Source: an uncultured Erysipelotrichaceae bacterium (lineage in GTDB: Bacteria > Bacillota_I > Bacilli_A > Erysipelotrichales > Erysipelotrichaceae). Taken from it: 58,889 bases of DNA. Positions 1 through 8,385 of the stretch are shown one piece after another. Location of the stretch: assembly GCA_900315225.1 (NCBI GenBank), contig OMYM01000134.1, positions 1 through 58,889 on the forward strand, given 5' to 3'. Below the pieces are notes generated by a model. It worked only from the letters and a program-made list of their open reading frames with translations. It was not told the origin of the DNA and made no database searches. Position numbers and translations under genes: made by a program. How positions within the stretch are numbered: the stretch's first letter is position 1; every line of letters starts with the position of its first letter.

Positions 1-2
1 AA

Positions 3-1706
3 ATGAGCATTATTCTTGGCATTGACTTAGGTACATCTACAACAGAGTGTGCAATTTACAAAGACGACAAACCAGTCATGATCCCCAACGAAGACGAAAA
101 GATCATCATTCCTTCCGCCGTTGGCGTGGATGACTTTGGCAATTGGGTTATTGGCGAAAGGGCTGCCTCGCAGTTCCTGCTTTCCCCGGAAAGAACAGCC
201 ATTGAAATCAAGCGAAAGATCGGAACAAACGAGCCTATCGTAATCGATGGAAAGAAATACACGGCGGTGGAGCTATCCACCAAGATATTGGAATATGTAA
301 AGGCGTATGCCGAAGAATATGTCGGCGAGGAAATCGACAGGGCTGTTATTTCCGTGCCGGCGTATTTCAACGACATTCAAAGAAACGAGGTCATCAAGGC
401 GGGCATGGGCGCTGGATTGGACGTTAAGAGAATCCTCAACGAGCCTACCGCTGCCGCATTGAGCTATGGGCTTGACCATATGGAAGAAGAAAGCCATATC
501 CTTGTATACGACCTAGGCGGCGGAACGTTTGATGTAACGCTTTTGGAAATGTTCGAAGGCGTGCTTGACGTCAAGGCCAGCAGCGGCGACAACCAGCTTG
601 GCGGCAAGGATTTCGATGAAAAGCTCATGAATCATATGGCGCAAGCCTTCAAAAAGAAGCATAACGTTGATCTTCTTGCTAACAAATTTGCGCTTGTCAA
701 GCTCAAGACAGAGGCAGAAGCATGCAAGAAGTCATTGTCCAGCGAGACTTCATACCGTGTCATGATCCCCGCAATCATCGAGAAAAACGGCGAACCGCTT
801 GCCTTGGACATGACGATTACCCGTGAAGAATTCGAGGAGCTGTCCAAAGACTTGATCCAACGTACGCATCATCCAATCGATGTCGTATTGAAGGACTCGC
901 AATTGTCCCCGACCGATATCGACCGTGTCATTCTCGTTGGCGGTTCCACGCGCATGCCGCTGGTATTCAACGATATCGTAGAATACCTGGACATTGAGCC
1001 AGGCAAGTCGGTGAACCCTGACTACGCCGTTGCGGAAGGCGCAGCGATCATGGCGGGAATCATCAACAACGACATTTCACATGAAACCGGGCTGATCATT
1101 ACCGATGTCAACCCATATACCCTTGGCATCCGTTCCATCAACGGGTTCGACATTGACCACATGTCAGTGCTGATCAAGCGCAATGTAACGATTCCAACAA
1201 CAAAATCGGATATCTTCTATACGGCGCACGATTACCAGACAAACGCCATCATCGAGGTGTACCAGGGAGAAAGCAAGGTCGCTTCAAACAACCATTTCCT
1301 TGGCAAGTTCGAGATTGGCGACATTCCTCCAAAATACGCTGGAATGGAAGCCATCGACGTGCAGTTCTCGTATAACCTTAACGGCATTCTTGAAGTACAG
1401 GCTAAGATTGTCAGCACTGGCAACCAGGCATCCATCAACATTGACTTGATGGGCAACAACAGCGTGGAAGACGATGAGCCAGGCATCGACCTTGAAGCAT
1501 GGAAGGATGCCGAGGCTGCTTCCGACTACAGAGCCTTGATCCGCCGCGCCGAAAGATCGCTTAAGAAAGGGACAATGGACTCACAGACAAGAAAGAAGCT
1601 GGAAGATGCATTGAATCGCCTGAAGAGAGGAATCATCGAAGAGGATGATGATCTCATGGACGAGGCTGAAAAAGACGTCAAGGATAATCTGTCGCAGGGA
1701 GAGTAA
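3..1706 (+). CDS. Hsp70 family chaperone (HscC/DnaK-like paralogue)
   Basis: ATP-dependent cytosolic Hsp70 chaperone of 567 residues. The N-terminal ATPase domain shows the phosphate-binding motif GIDLGTSTTE near residue 6, the connect-1 region (ISVPAYFND), VYDLGGGTFDVT and the adenosine motif ILVGGSTRMP. A substrate-binding region begins around residue 365 (DVNPYTLGIR), followed by a charged helical tail. It is shorter than housekeeping DnaK (about 610 residues) and lacks the long disordered end. The next gene, 3 bases on, is a J-domain protein and not GrpE or full DnaJ, so I read it as a specialised HscC-like Hsp70 with its own co-chaperone. The ATG lies at the window edge, so upstream signals cannot be seen; the N-terminus looks natural. 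Confidence 0.88.
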   Translation: MSIILGIDLGTSTTECAIYKDDKPVMIPNEDEKIIIPSAVGVDDFGNWVIGERAASQFLLSPERTAIEIKRKIGTNEPIVIDGKKYTAVELSTKILEYVKAYAEEYVGEEIDRAVISVPAYFNDIQRNEVIKAGMGAGLDVKRILNEPTAAALSYGLDHMEEESHILVYDLGGGTFDVTLLEMFEGVLDVKASSGDNQLGGKDFDEKLMNHMAQAFKKKHNVDLLANKFALVKLKTEAEACKKSLSSETSYRVMIPAIIEKNGEPLALDMTITREEFEELSKDLIQRTHHPIDVVLKDSQLSPTDIDRVILVGGSTRMPLVFNDIVEYLDIEPGKSVNPDYAVAEGAAIMAGIINNDISHETGLIITDVNPYTLGIRSINGFDIDHMSVLIKRNVTIPTTKSDIFYTAHDYQTNAIIEVYQGESKVASNNHFLGKFEIGDIPPKYAGMEAIDVQFSYNLNGILEVQAKIVSTGNQASINIDLMGNNSVEDDEPGIDLEAWKDAEAASDYRALIRRAERSLKKGTMDSQTRKKLEDALNRLKRGIIEEDDDLMDEAEKDVKDNLSQGE

Positions 1707-1709
1707 GGC

Positions 1710-2618
1710 ATGAGCTGCCCCTATGAGGTGTTGGGCATTGCCCCTGGTGCCTCGCAATCGGAAATCAAGAAGGCTTATTCCAGGCTACTGCGAACACATG
1801 CGCCTGAGTCCAGCCCAGAAGAGTTCATCCGAATCCGGGAGGCCTATGACCAACTGAAAAAGGGCAGGTATAACGAAGACAAGCCTGTATTTTCCCCCTT
1901 GTGCAATGAAAGAGCAAGGGGCATGCAGATTGAGATCGAGACCCTTGCCAGGAAAAAAGACTGGTCGAGCATTATCAGACTATGTGAAAAATGTATTGAT
2001 GCTTTTCCAGGAGAGATGTTCTTTCTCTACCATTTGGTTTGCGCCTTGAGATATACAGGCAGCCATGGAAAAGCCCTCAATGCGGCGCGCCGATTGGCGA
2101 AGGAAAACCCTGGCAATCGCTGGGCTATGCGTGAACTAGGCTTTTGTTGCATAGAGCGAGGCTTCCTAAAGCAAGCCGTAAAGGCAATGCTGGAGGCCTA
2201 TGCGCTTGGCGCTAGGGACTATGTTTTCCTTGAGGCTCTGCTGAAGCTTCTTAATAAAGACGGCAAACGCAAAAAGATGCTGGAAATCCTAAAGGACATG
2301 CATCTGGACAACGCTTTCTGGCAAAAAGAAAACCTTGCGCATGCGTTTTTCTTCTACGAAACATACATCGACATTGCGCAGAAAGAAAGCATCCATGTCC
2401 AAGATGCCGTCCAATCGCTGTGTGGTTTTCTGGAAGATCATCTCTTGGAGCTTGAATCGCAGCGAGATAATGCTGAAAAGATCATTGGCAAAGCCCAGGA
2501 TCTTTTAGGAGAATGCCCATCCAACCGCATCCTTCTTGAAAGGCTAGGGAAGATCGCCCGTATCTTGCGCGAAGAAGATCCAGAGCAAAAACTTCTGTAC
2601 TTGATCGGGATAAAATAA
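1710..2618 (+). CDS. J-domain protein with helical repeat C-terminus, Hsp70 partner
   Basis: A 302-residue co-chaperone, probably the partner of the preceding Hsp70 (3-base gap, same operon). Residues 1-50 form a J-domain (YEVLGIAPGASQSEIKKAY, then EFIRIREAYDQL), but the loop that normally reads HPD reads His30-Ala31-Pro32-Glu33. The rest, about residues 65-300, is alpha-helical and looks like TPR/SEL1-type repeats (for example WAMRELGFCCIERGFLKQAV), likely for substrate or partner binding. There are no zinc-finger cysteines of a classical DnaJ. A terminator follows directly. Family assignment is firm for the J-domain; the role of the repeats is inferred. Confidence 0.8.
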   Translation: MSCPYEVLGIAPGASQSEIKKAYSRLLRTHAPESSPEEFIRIREAYDQLKKGRYNEDKPVFSPLCNERARGMQIEIETLARKKDWSSIIRLCEKCIDAFPGEMFFLYHLVCALRYTGSHGKALNAARRLAKENPGNRWAMRELGFCCIERGFLKQAVKAMLEAYALGARDYVFLEALLKLLNKDGKRKKMLEILKDMHLDNAFWQKENLAHAFFFYETYIDIAQKESIHVQDAVQSLCGFLEDHLLELESQRDNAEKIIGKAQDLLGECPSNRILLERLGKIARILREEDPEQKLLYLIGIK

Positions 2619-2634
2619 AGCTTGTGCGATCATG

Positions 2635-2668
2635 AAAAGAACCACGTTTTCAAACGGGGTTCTTTTTT
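2635..2668 (+). terminator. Rho-independent terminator after the Hsp70/J-protein pair
   Basis: AAAAGAACC at 2635-2643 pairs with GGTTCTTTT at 2658-2666, with a second internal CGTTT/AAACG pairing and a T-run. It separates the chaperone pair from the helicase gene downstream. Confidence 0.8.
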
Positions 2669-2803
2669 GGTGTGTCGGGCATGACACAGGCCCAGCTGCT
2701 GAAAAGCATTGAGTGCATATACGCGAAACGTATGAAGCAATGAAAAAGGTAGGGCAAGACACCTCTTTTACCCTATTGTGTCATGATTGCCTGTGTTTTC
2801 TTC

Positions 2804-2833
2804 TTTTCCCTTGTTGCCATGTGGTGGTACAAT
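2804..2833 (+). promoter_or_regulatory. Promoter of the helicase gene (extended -10)
   Basis: TGGTACAAT (TACAAT at 2828-2833) is an extended -10 element; TTTTCC at 2804-2809 is a weak -35 with an 18-base spacer. A strong ribosome binding site (AAGGAGGAG, 2850-2858) lies just before the ATG at 2862. The rest of the 2619-2861 gap holds only the terminator described above; I see no convincing gene in it. Confidence 0.5.
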
Positions 2834-2861
2834 GTTGTAAAAAGATACAAAAGGAGGAGCC

Positions 2862-5800
2862 ATGGAGCATCGAGGGAAAGTGGTACAGCTTTTAAGATAT
2901 TTGGCTGAATATAATTCATCTTCTCAAAGGGTCATGCAATCCATTGACGAGCAGCTGTGGTTTCTGCCGCTAGATGGCTTGTCTTCCTATGCGGATGGCT
3001 ACGTTACGATTGGGTCGCGCGATTCAACCAACATGGACGAAGAGCCAGAAGAGGAAGACTTCATATTGCTTGAAGTCAAAAAACCAGAGCATACGGCGTT
3101 TGACGATGCGCCAAGAGCTTCGTTTGCGCAATTCGTTGACTTTGACTGGCGTGACTATGCGCAAACACCTGTATTCAAGGAAGGCATGGGCAAGATTGCC
3201 AATGTTGAATCCAAGGATTGGCTCAAGGAATGGAAAGCCTGGGCAAAAGGACAGCAAAAAATCGAAAACACACGGAAGCTATACCTTGAGCTTTACAACC
3301 AATACGCGCAACTGCGGCTGAATGGCGAAAATATGGAAATTCTTGCGGCGAACGGGTTTGTGCGCAGCTCATTGAACCCGAGCCTCAACCATCCCGTCAT
3401 CATGAAACGCGTCAATGTCGACTATGATGCAGACAAAGATATTGTCTCGATCCGCGATACATCCGCAAGAACGGAGTTGTATACGCTATGCCTTGCTTCG
3501 TTGAACGCCCTGGAAGACGACTTGGTTTCGCAAAACGCGCTTGGCTCTTTTGCCCGTGAAGCAGATGATGAATTCTATCATCCTTTTGACACCGTTAAGA
3601 CCTATGCTTTCCTCGAAAAATTCATTCAGCTCCTAAACCCTGCCGGAAAGGTTGTCCCTTATGGGAAATCATTGGGGGAGGAGGAGATCCTGGCGCTTAG
3701 CTTTCTACCTGTTTTCTTTATGCGCCGAAAGCCATCCGATGCCATAGGATTTATCAACGAGGCAATCCACCAGGTCAATATCGGTTATCCGCTTCCCCAA
3801 TCGCTATGCGACATCACTGGGCATTATGTCCACCTTCCCAAGGAAAGCGTGCAGAAAACCATCAGTGAAAGCCTTGCAGAAGCCTCTGGCGAAGATCCAT
3901 CCATCTTTTTCCCGCTTGTCGCAAACCGTGAGCAACTGGAAATAGCCCGACGCATTGAGCGTTATGATTCTGTACTCGTGCAAGGTCCTCCTGGAACAGG
4001 AAAGACGCATACCATTGCGAACCTAATTGGTCATTTTCTTTCCAAAGGCAAACGTGTCTTGGTTACCAGCCACACAAAAAAGGCATTGTCGGTCTTGAAG
4101 TCAATGGTTCCAGAAGGGCTAAGAAGCCTGTGCGTCTCCTTGCTGGACGATGATAACAGCGACATGGAAAAATCCGTGGGCAATATCATCGAATACATGT
4201 CTTCCTATCGTTCCGATGAACTCAAGAGCAAAGTCGAGACCTATCGGCACAGGAGACAGGAGATCCTAGCGGAAATGAACCAGATCCGCTCGCAGATCTA
4301 CAATATCAAAAGCAATGAATACCTACATGTCACCTATGACGGCGTGGAATATTCCCTGTCCGACATGGCAAAATATGTACATGCAAACAACATCTATGGA
4401 TCCATCATCCCTGGCAAAGTCAACGAAAGTGAAAACATACCCTTGGACAGCGAAGAATTGACTGAGCTTTATGCGACCAACGGGATTCTTTCGGCAAGCG
4501 ATGAGATTGAATTCGAAATTGGGCTTCCCGATACAACGGGGTTGATGAGTCCGGATGAATTCGACCGCTTGCGCCACGACATGGTTCTTGCGGAAAAAAC
4601 GATCAATGATTCCGCATCTCGGCTTGGCTATGTGACCGTGAATGACAACGATGGATTGTGCCTGAAATCGGAAAACGGTACGATCAAGCTATCCGAGACT
4701 ACGGAAGAATCGTTGGATGCCATGGAACACGAATTGGAAAGCTACGTGCAGTCGGGCGAGCCATGGGTTGTTTCGGTCGCCGCTGATGGCAAGACAGGCG
4801 GCGTTAGGATGAATGCCTGGCAACAACTGTTGACGGCATTGAAACGGACGGAGCAATTGAGCATTGCATCATATGAGGAATTGCTTGGCAAGAATGTAGT
4901 CTTGCCAGAAAACGCCGACACGGATGAGCTGTTAGGCGCCTTGGAGCGCGTTGAACAGCTTTATATCAAGAAAGCCAGGCTGAATGGCATTACCCGCATG
5001 ATGAACGGCAAGGACATTGCCTTGGTCGAGGATGGCATAAAAATCAACGGGAAGAGGATAGCTTCACAAGATGATTGCCAGATTGTCATGCGCCAAGTAG
5101 AGATCAATCTATCCCGCGAAGACGCAAGGCAGAAATGGAATGCCCTGATGGGCAAAAGCGGCGCCCGCTTGTTTGATGACATGGATCCGCGCTTCCCTGA
5201 GCATGATGCGGTTCTCTATGTGCCTTTGATAGAGCGATACCTTGCCTGGTTTAACAATGAGTATCCGACATTGCGGGATCACTTGCGCACTTGCGGCATC
5301 GACCCTGACGACTTATTCATGACTTCTCCCCTGGACTCCGATGCCATGGTCATGCGCGCGTATTTCGAGGTAATCCGTTTCGAATTACCGTTGTTATTGA
5401 AAATACAAAGGGAAATACTGAAGTACAACGAGCTTTTGGCGCATTACGACGAGCTAAAGCAAATTGTCGATGCATATCCTGCTTCTTCTGCCTTATGCCG
5501 CAAGCTAAGGGATGCCGTGGCATCTTTCCACGCGCAGCACTATGGCGATGCCTACAATACATTGACCGCGCTTCATGGCAAGTATGAAGCAGTAGAGACA
5601 AGGGCAAGGCTATTGGCGAAGCTGCGCAATGGCGCGCGTGATTGGGCCAACGCAATCAAGGGAAGGAAAGGAATCCATGGCAAGCCAAGCGTCCCGGAAC
5701 ATATTGGCGATGTTTGGAAATGGAAACAGTTCTACCAGGTATTGCGCCATAACAACGAAGTATCCTTCAACGGGCTGCAGGAAAAAAACTCTGCCTTGTC

Positions 5801-7367
5801 CCATGAATACCGCAGGATCACAGAGTTGTACACACAATACAGCGCATGGCTCGAACTAATCAAGAAGTGCGAGAATGATCGTGAGATACAGCAGGCACTC
5901 AATGGCTGGAGATTGATCACAAAACGCATTGGCAAGGGTACGGGAAAAAATGCGCCAAAGTATCGCAGGCAGGCAAGGGAACTCATGAAGAAGTGCCAAG
6001 AATCGGTTCCTGTATGGATCATGACGGTCGGGCAAATCTATGAGAACCTGACCCCTGGCAGCAATGTTTACGATGTGTTGATCGTTGATGAAGCAAGCCA
6101 ATGCGACATTACCTCCCTTAGCATCATGATGCTGGCGAAAAAAGTCATTATCGTTGGCGACGACAGTCAGGTAAGCCCGCTAGGCATTGGCGTCGATGCT
6201 TCTCGCATCGATGGGTTGCTCAACAGCTATATCAAAGACATCATCCCCAACTACGTCTTGTATACGGCGCGCACTTCACTCTATGATATCGTTTCCCAGA
6301 CTTTCCACCCTTTGATGTTGAAGGAACACTTCCGTTGCGTCCCTGACATTATCGGTTTTTCAAACATGTTGTCGTATGACTACAAGATCCATCCATTGCG
6401 CGATTCCAGTTCTACCAACCTGCATCCCGCAGTGATTCCCTATCCTGTCGCAGGGCAAAGGAATATCCGCAAGCGTGTCAATGAAATCGAAGCGGACGCT
6501 GTAACGCTGTTGATCGATAGATGCCTGTCCGACCCAGCCTATGAGGACAAGACATTTGGCGTCATCTCCATGATGGGGGATGAACAGGCGCGCTTGATTC
6601 GTTCCAAGGTCGGCATGGAGCCAAGCGTCATGGAGCGCCACCAACTGTTGTTTGGCACGCCAGCGCAATTCCAAGGAGACGAAAGGGATGTCATCATTCT
6701 TTCCCTTGTCGATTCCCCAAGCGACTCATCGCGCAGAAGAACCGTTCATAAGAGCGGCCAGGGCGTTGACAATAGCTATAAGAAACGTTTCAACGTCGCT
6801 GCCAGCCGCGCCAAAGACCAGGTTTGGATCATTCATTCCCTTGATATGGAGAAAGACCTCAAAGATGGAGATATCCGCAAATCTTTGTTGGCATACGCCG
6901 CAAATCCCATGGCATTCCTCCCCGAAGAGTCACGCAATGAGCCAGTGATGAAGTCGCCGCTTGAAGAAGCGGTCTCACGCAGCCTGGAAGGGCATGGGTA
7001 TGAGATCCGCGACCATTGGCGCGCAGGCTCTTATTTCATCGACATCGTTGTCATTGACGGAAACAATAAAGTCGCCGTTGAATGCGATGGGGAACGATGG
7101 GACAGTCGTGAAGACAAAGTGTTCGAAGACATGGAGAGGCAGACAATCCTGGAAAGGGTAGGCTGGCGATTTGTCAGAGTTCGTGGCTCTGAATACTACG
7201 CCGAGCCATCCTTGACAATGGAACGCCTGTTTTCCGAGCTTGGCAGGCTAGGCATTCACCCAAATTCCACCGGGTCGCCATTGAACAATGACCTAGTCTC
7301 GGTCATAAAGGCAGATGTCGATGCGCGCCTAATGGACTTGCACGGCAAAGAAAAGGATTCCAAATGA
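2862..7367 (+). CDS. Large SF1 (Upf1-like) helicase with C-terminal Vsr/DUF559-like nuclease domain
   Basis: A 1501-residue cytosolic protein of the COG1112 helicase type. An N-terminal region of about 370 residues has no motif I recognise. Walker A (VQGPPGTGKTHT) lies near residue 375, and motif II (LIVDEAS) near 1073-1079. The roughly 700 residues between them include long charged, probably coiled-coil helices. Helicase C-terminal motifs follow (EHFRCVPDII, QFQGDERDVIILS, FNVAASRAKDQVWI). The last 120 residues resemble the MTES_1575/DUF559/Vsr nuclease fold, with FIDIVV near 1392 and the VAVECDGERWD core near 1405. It has its own promoter and terminator. This superfamily occurs in nucleic-acid surveillance and in several antiphage systems; a defence role here is inference only. 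Confidence 0.85.
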   Translation: MEHRGKVVQLLRYLAEYNSSSQRVMQSIDEQLWFLPLDGLSSYADGYVTIGSRDSTNMDEEPEEEDFILLEVKKPEHTAFDDAPRASFAQFVDFDWRDYAQTPVFKEGMGKIANVESKDWLKEWKAWAKGQQKIENTRKLYLELYNQYAQLRLNGENMEILAANGFVRSSLNPSLNHPVIMKRVNVDYDADKDIVSIRDTSARTELYTLCLASLNALEDDLVSQNALGSFAREADDEFYHPFDTVKTYAFLEKFIQLLNPAGKVVPYGKSLGEEEILALSFLPVFFMRRKPSDAIGFINEAIHQVNIGYPLPQSLCDITGHYVHLPKESVQKTISESLAEASGEDPSIFFPLVANREQLEIARRIERYDSVLVQGPPGTGKTHTIANLIGHFLSKGKRVLVTSHTKKALSVLKSMVPEGLRSLCVSLLDDDNSDMEKSVGNIIEYMSSYRSDELKSKVETYRHRRQEILAEMNQIRSQIYNIKSNEYLHVTYDGVEYSLSDMAKYVHANNIYGSIIPGKVNESENIPLDSEELTELYATNGILSASDEIEFEIGLPDTTGLMSPDEFDRLRHDMVLAEKTINDSASRLGYVTVNDNDGLCLKSENGTIKLSETTEESLDAMEHELESYVQSGEPWVVSVAADGKTGGVRMNAWQQLLTALKRTEQLSIASYEELLGKNVVLPENADTDELLGALERVEQLYIKKARLNGITRMMNGKDIALVEDGIKINGKRIASQDDCQIVMRQVEINLSREDARQKWNALMGKSGARLFDDMDPRFPEHDAVLYVPLIERYLAWFNNEYPTLRDHLRTCGIDPDDLFMTSPLDSDAMVMRAYFEVIRFELPLLLKIQREILKYNELLAHYDELKQIVDAYPASSALCRKLRDAVASFHAQHYGDAYNTLTALHGKYEAVETRARLLAKLRNGARDWANAIKGRKGIHGKPSVPEHIGDVWKWKQFYQVLRHNNEVSFNGLQEKNSALSHEYRRITELYTQYSAWLELIKKCENDREIQQALNGWRLITKRIGKGTGKNAPKYRRQARELMKKCQESVPVWIMTVGQIYENLTPGSNVYDVLIVDEASQCDITSLSIMMLAKKVIIVGDDSQVSPLGIGVDASRIDGLLNSYIKDIIPNYVLYTARTSLYDIVSQTFHPLMLKEHFRCVPDIIGFSNMLSYDYKIHPLRDSSSTNLHPAVIPYPVAGQRNIRKRVNEIEADAVTLLIDRCLSDPAYEDKTFGVISMMGDEQARLIRSKVGMEPSVMERHQLLFGTPAQFQGDERDVIILSLVDSPSDSSRRRTVHKSGQGVDNSYKKRFNVAASRAKDQVWIIHSLDMEKDLKDGDIRKSLLAYAANPMAFLPEESRNEPVMKSPLEEAVSRSLEGHGYEIRDHWRAGSYFIDIVVIDGNNKVAVECDGERWDSREDKVFEDMERQTILERVGWRFVRVRGSEYYAEPSLTMERLFSELGRLGIHPNSTGSPLNNDLVSVIKADVDARLMDLHGKEKDSK

Positions 7368-7384
7368 CTGGAATCCTTTTTTTT
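7351..7384. terminator. Bidirectional terminator between helicase and esterase genes
   Basis: AAAAGGATTCC (7351-7361) pairs with GGAATCCTTTT (7370-7380) and has a T-run on both strands. The helicase stop codon (7365-7367) lies in the loop, and the convergent esterase gene ends at 7387. Confidence 0.85.
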
Positions 7385-7386
7385 GC

Positions 7387-8175
7387 CTATTCTCCTTGGA
7401 ATAATTCTGGATACAAATAGCGCAAGAAGACTGGAACGATGGTCTCCCAGCTTGCCTCGCTATGTGTTCCATTGACGACAAGATTGGGATACGTATTGCA
7501 CCCTTTTTCGCCAAAAAGATGACTGAAGCCAAGCATCGTGTCAACCAATGCAACAACGTCTTTTTTTGCCTTGCGCTCTTCGGAGCCAAAATCCATGTAG
7601 ATGCGCGTAGCCGCAAACTCCGTGCTTGCGATCAAACGCTCCATTTCCTTTCGGCAATAATATATCGCAGGAGAAACGCACGCTGCTTTCGAGAACACAT
7701 CGTTATGCGCCGCGATCATATAGCAAGCCATCAAGCCTCCCATGGATGAACCTGCGATGCCTATGTGCTTGCGGGTCTTGTAGACACGGTATCTCTTTTC
7801 GCATTCTTTCTTCAAGACATTGACAAACCATTCAGCAGTCTCAATGCCCTGGGGAGTGATCTTTTCATTGTTCCACTCCGCATTCGCATCATCCAGCATT
7901 GGACAGTACTCATCCATTCTCCTGTTCCCCTTGTGGTTGCAGTCCTCCCCAACAACGACAAGATCGATATGATTCGCGTCAAGGTAATCCTTCATGCCCC
8001 AGCTTTTGCCATAGGTCGCGACCTCGTCAAAGAACAGATTGTGTCCATCGAACATATAGAGAACATCATATCTCTTTTTCGTGTGGTCATAGCTATCTGG
8101 AAGATACACCCATATTTTCCGGGGATCCTCGTCAAGCGGCGCGATTGAAAGCTCAAATTCTTCTATCCTAGACAT
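7387..8175 (-). CDS. Alpha/beta-hydrolase, esterase D / enterochelin esterase-like
   Basis: A 262-residue predicted cytosolic esterase (COG2819-like). It has the nucleophile elbow GSSMG with Ser144, an N-terminal strand region typical of these esterases (RKIWVYLPDSY, VLYMFDGHNLF) and a C-terminal NGTHSEASW block that supplies the likely catalytic His238. No signal peptide is visible. The start at 8175 has an excellent ribosome binding site (AGGAGG, 6 bases upstream on the minus strand). It stands alone between convergent and divergent + strand genes. The substrate is unknown; related enzymes cleave acyl esters, siderophore esters or S-formylglutathione. Confidence 0.78.
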   Translation of the reverse strand: MSRIEEFELSIAPLDEDPRKIWVYLPDSYDHTKKRYDVLYMFDGHNLFFDEVATYGKSWGMKDYLDANHIDLVVVGEDCNHKGNRRMDEYCPMLDDANAEWNNEKITPQGIETAEWFVNVLKKECEKRYRVYKTRKHIGIAGSSMGGLMACYMIAAHNDVFSKAACVSPAIYYCRKEMERLIASTEFAATRIYMDFGSEERKAKKDVVALVDTMLGFSHLFGEKGCNTYPNLVVNGTHSEASWETIVPVFLRYLYPELFQGE

Positions 8176-8353
8176 ATTGCCTCCTAACTTTCTATGATTT
8201 TCAAAGCAAGCGTTTGGTTAAACTATCGCCTGCCGATTGTCATGCGGAAAAAACCGCAAGGGATATTCTAGCACAAACAGCGATGGACAAACCATACCTC
8301 TCTCTTCATGACAAAGACCTGTTTGAAACGTTGCGGTATCGAGGATGATTTTT

Positions 8354-8362
8354 TGTTATAAT
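8354..8362 (+). promoter_or_regulatory. Extended -10 promoter of parE-parC
   Basis: TGTTATAAT (TATAAT at 8357-8362) is an extended -10. TTGCGG at 8331-8336 is a possible but too distant -35 (20 bases). The site is 23 bases before the parE ATG, which has the ribosome binding site CAGGAGGA. The rest of the 8176-8385 gap holds the esterase upstream region and a 5-bp stem (TGCGG/CCGCA, 8243-8258) of unclear role. Confidence 0.6.
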
Positions 8363-8385
8363 ATGTGCTTGATACAGGAGGATGA

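Noticed and set aside
2713-2895. A 60-codon reading frame across the helicase promoter
   Set aside because: It covers the promoter and ribosome binding site and overlaps the helicase start in another frame; the protein has no plausible features.
7765-8148. A 127-codon + strand frame opposite the esterase
   Set aside because: The minus-strand esterase has a full catalytic triad, a good ribosome binding site and a terminator; the opposite frame has none.
8243-8258. TGCGG-AAAAAA-CCGCA hairpin upstream of parE
   Set aside because: Only a 5-bp stem with no T-run in the right place; likely chance.
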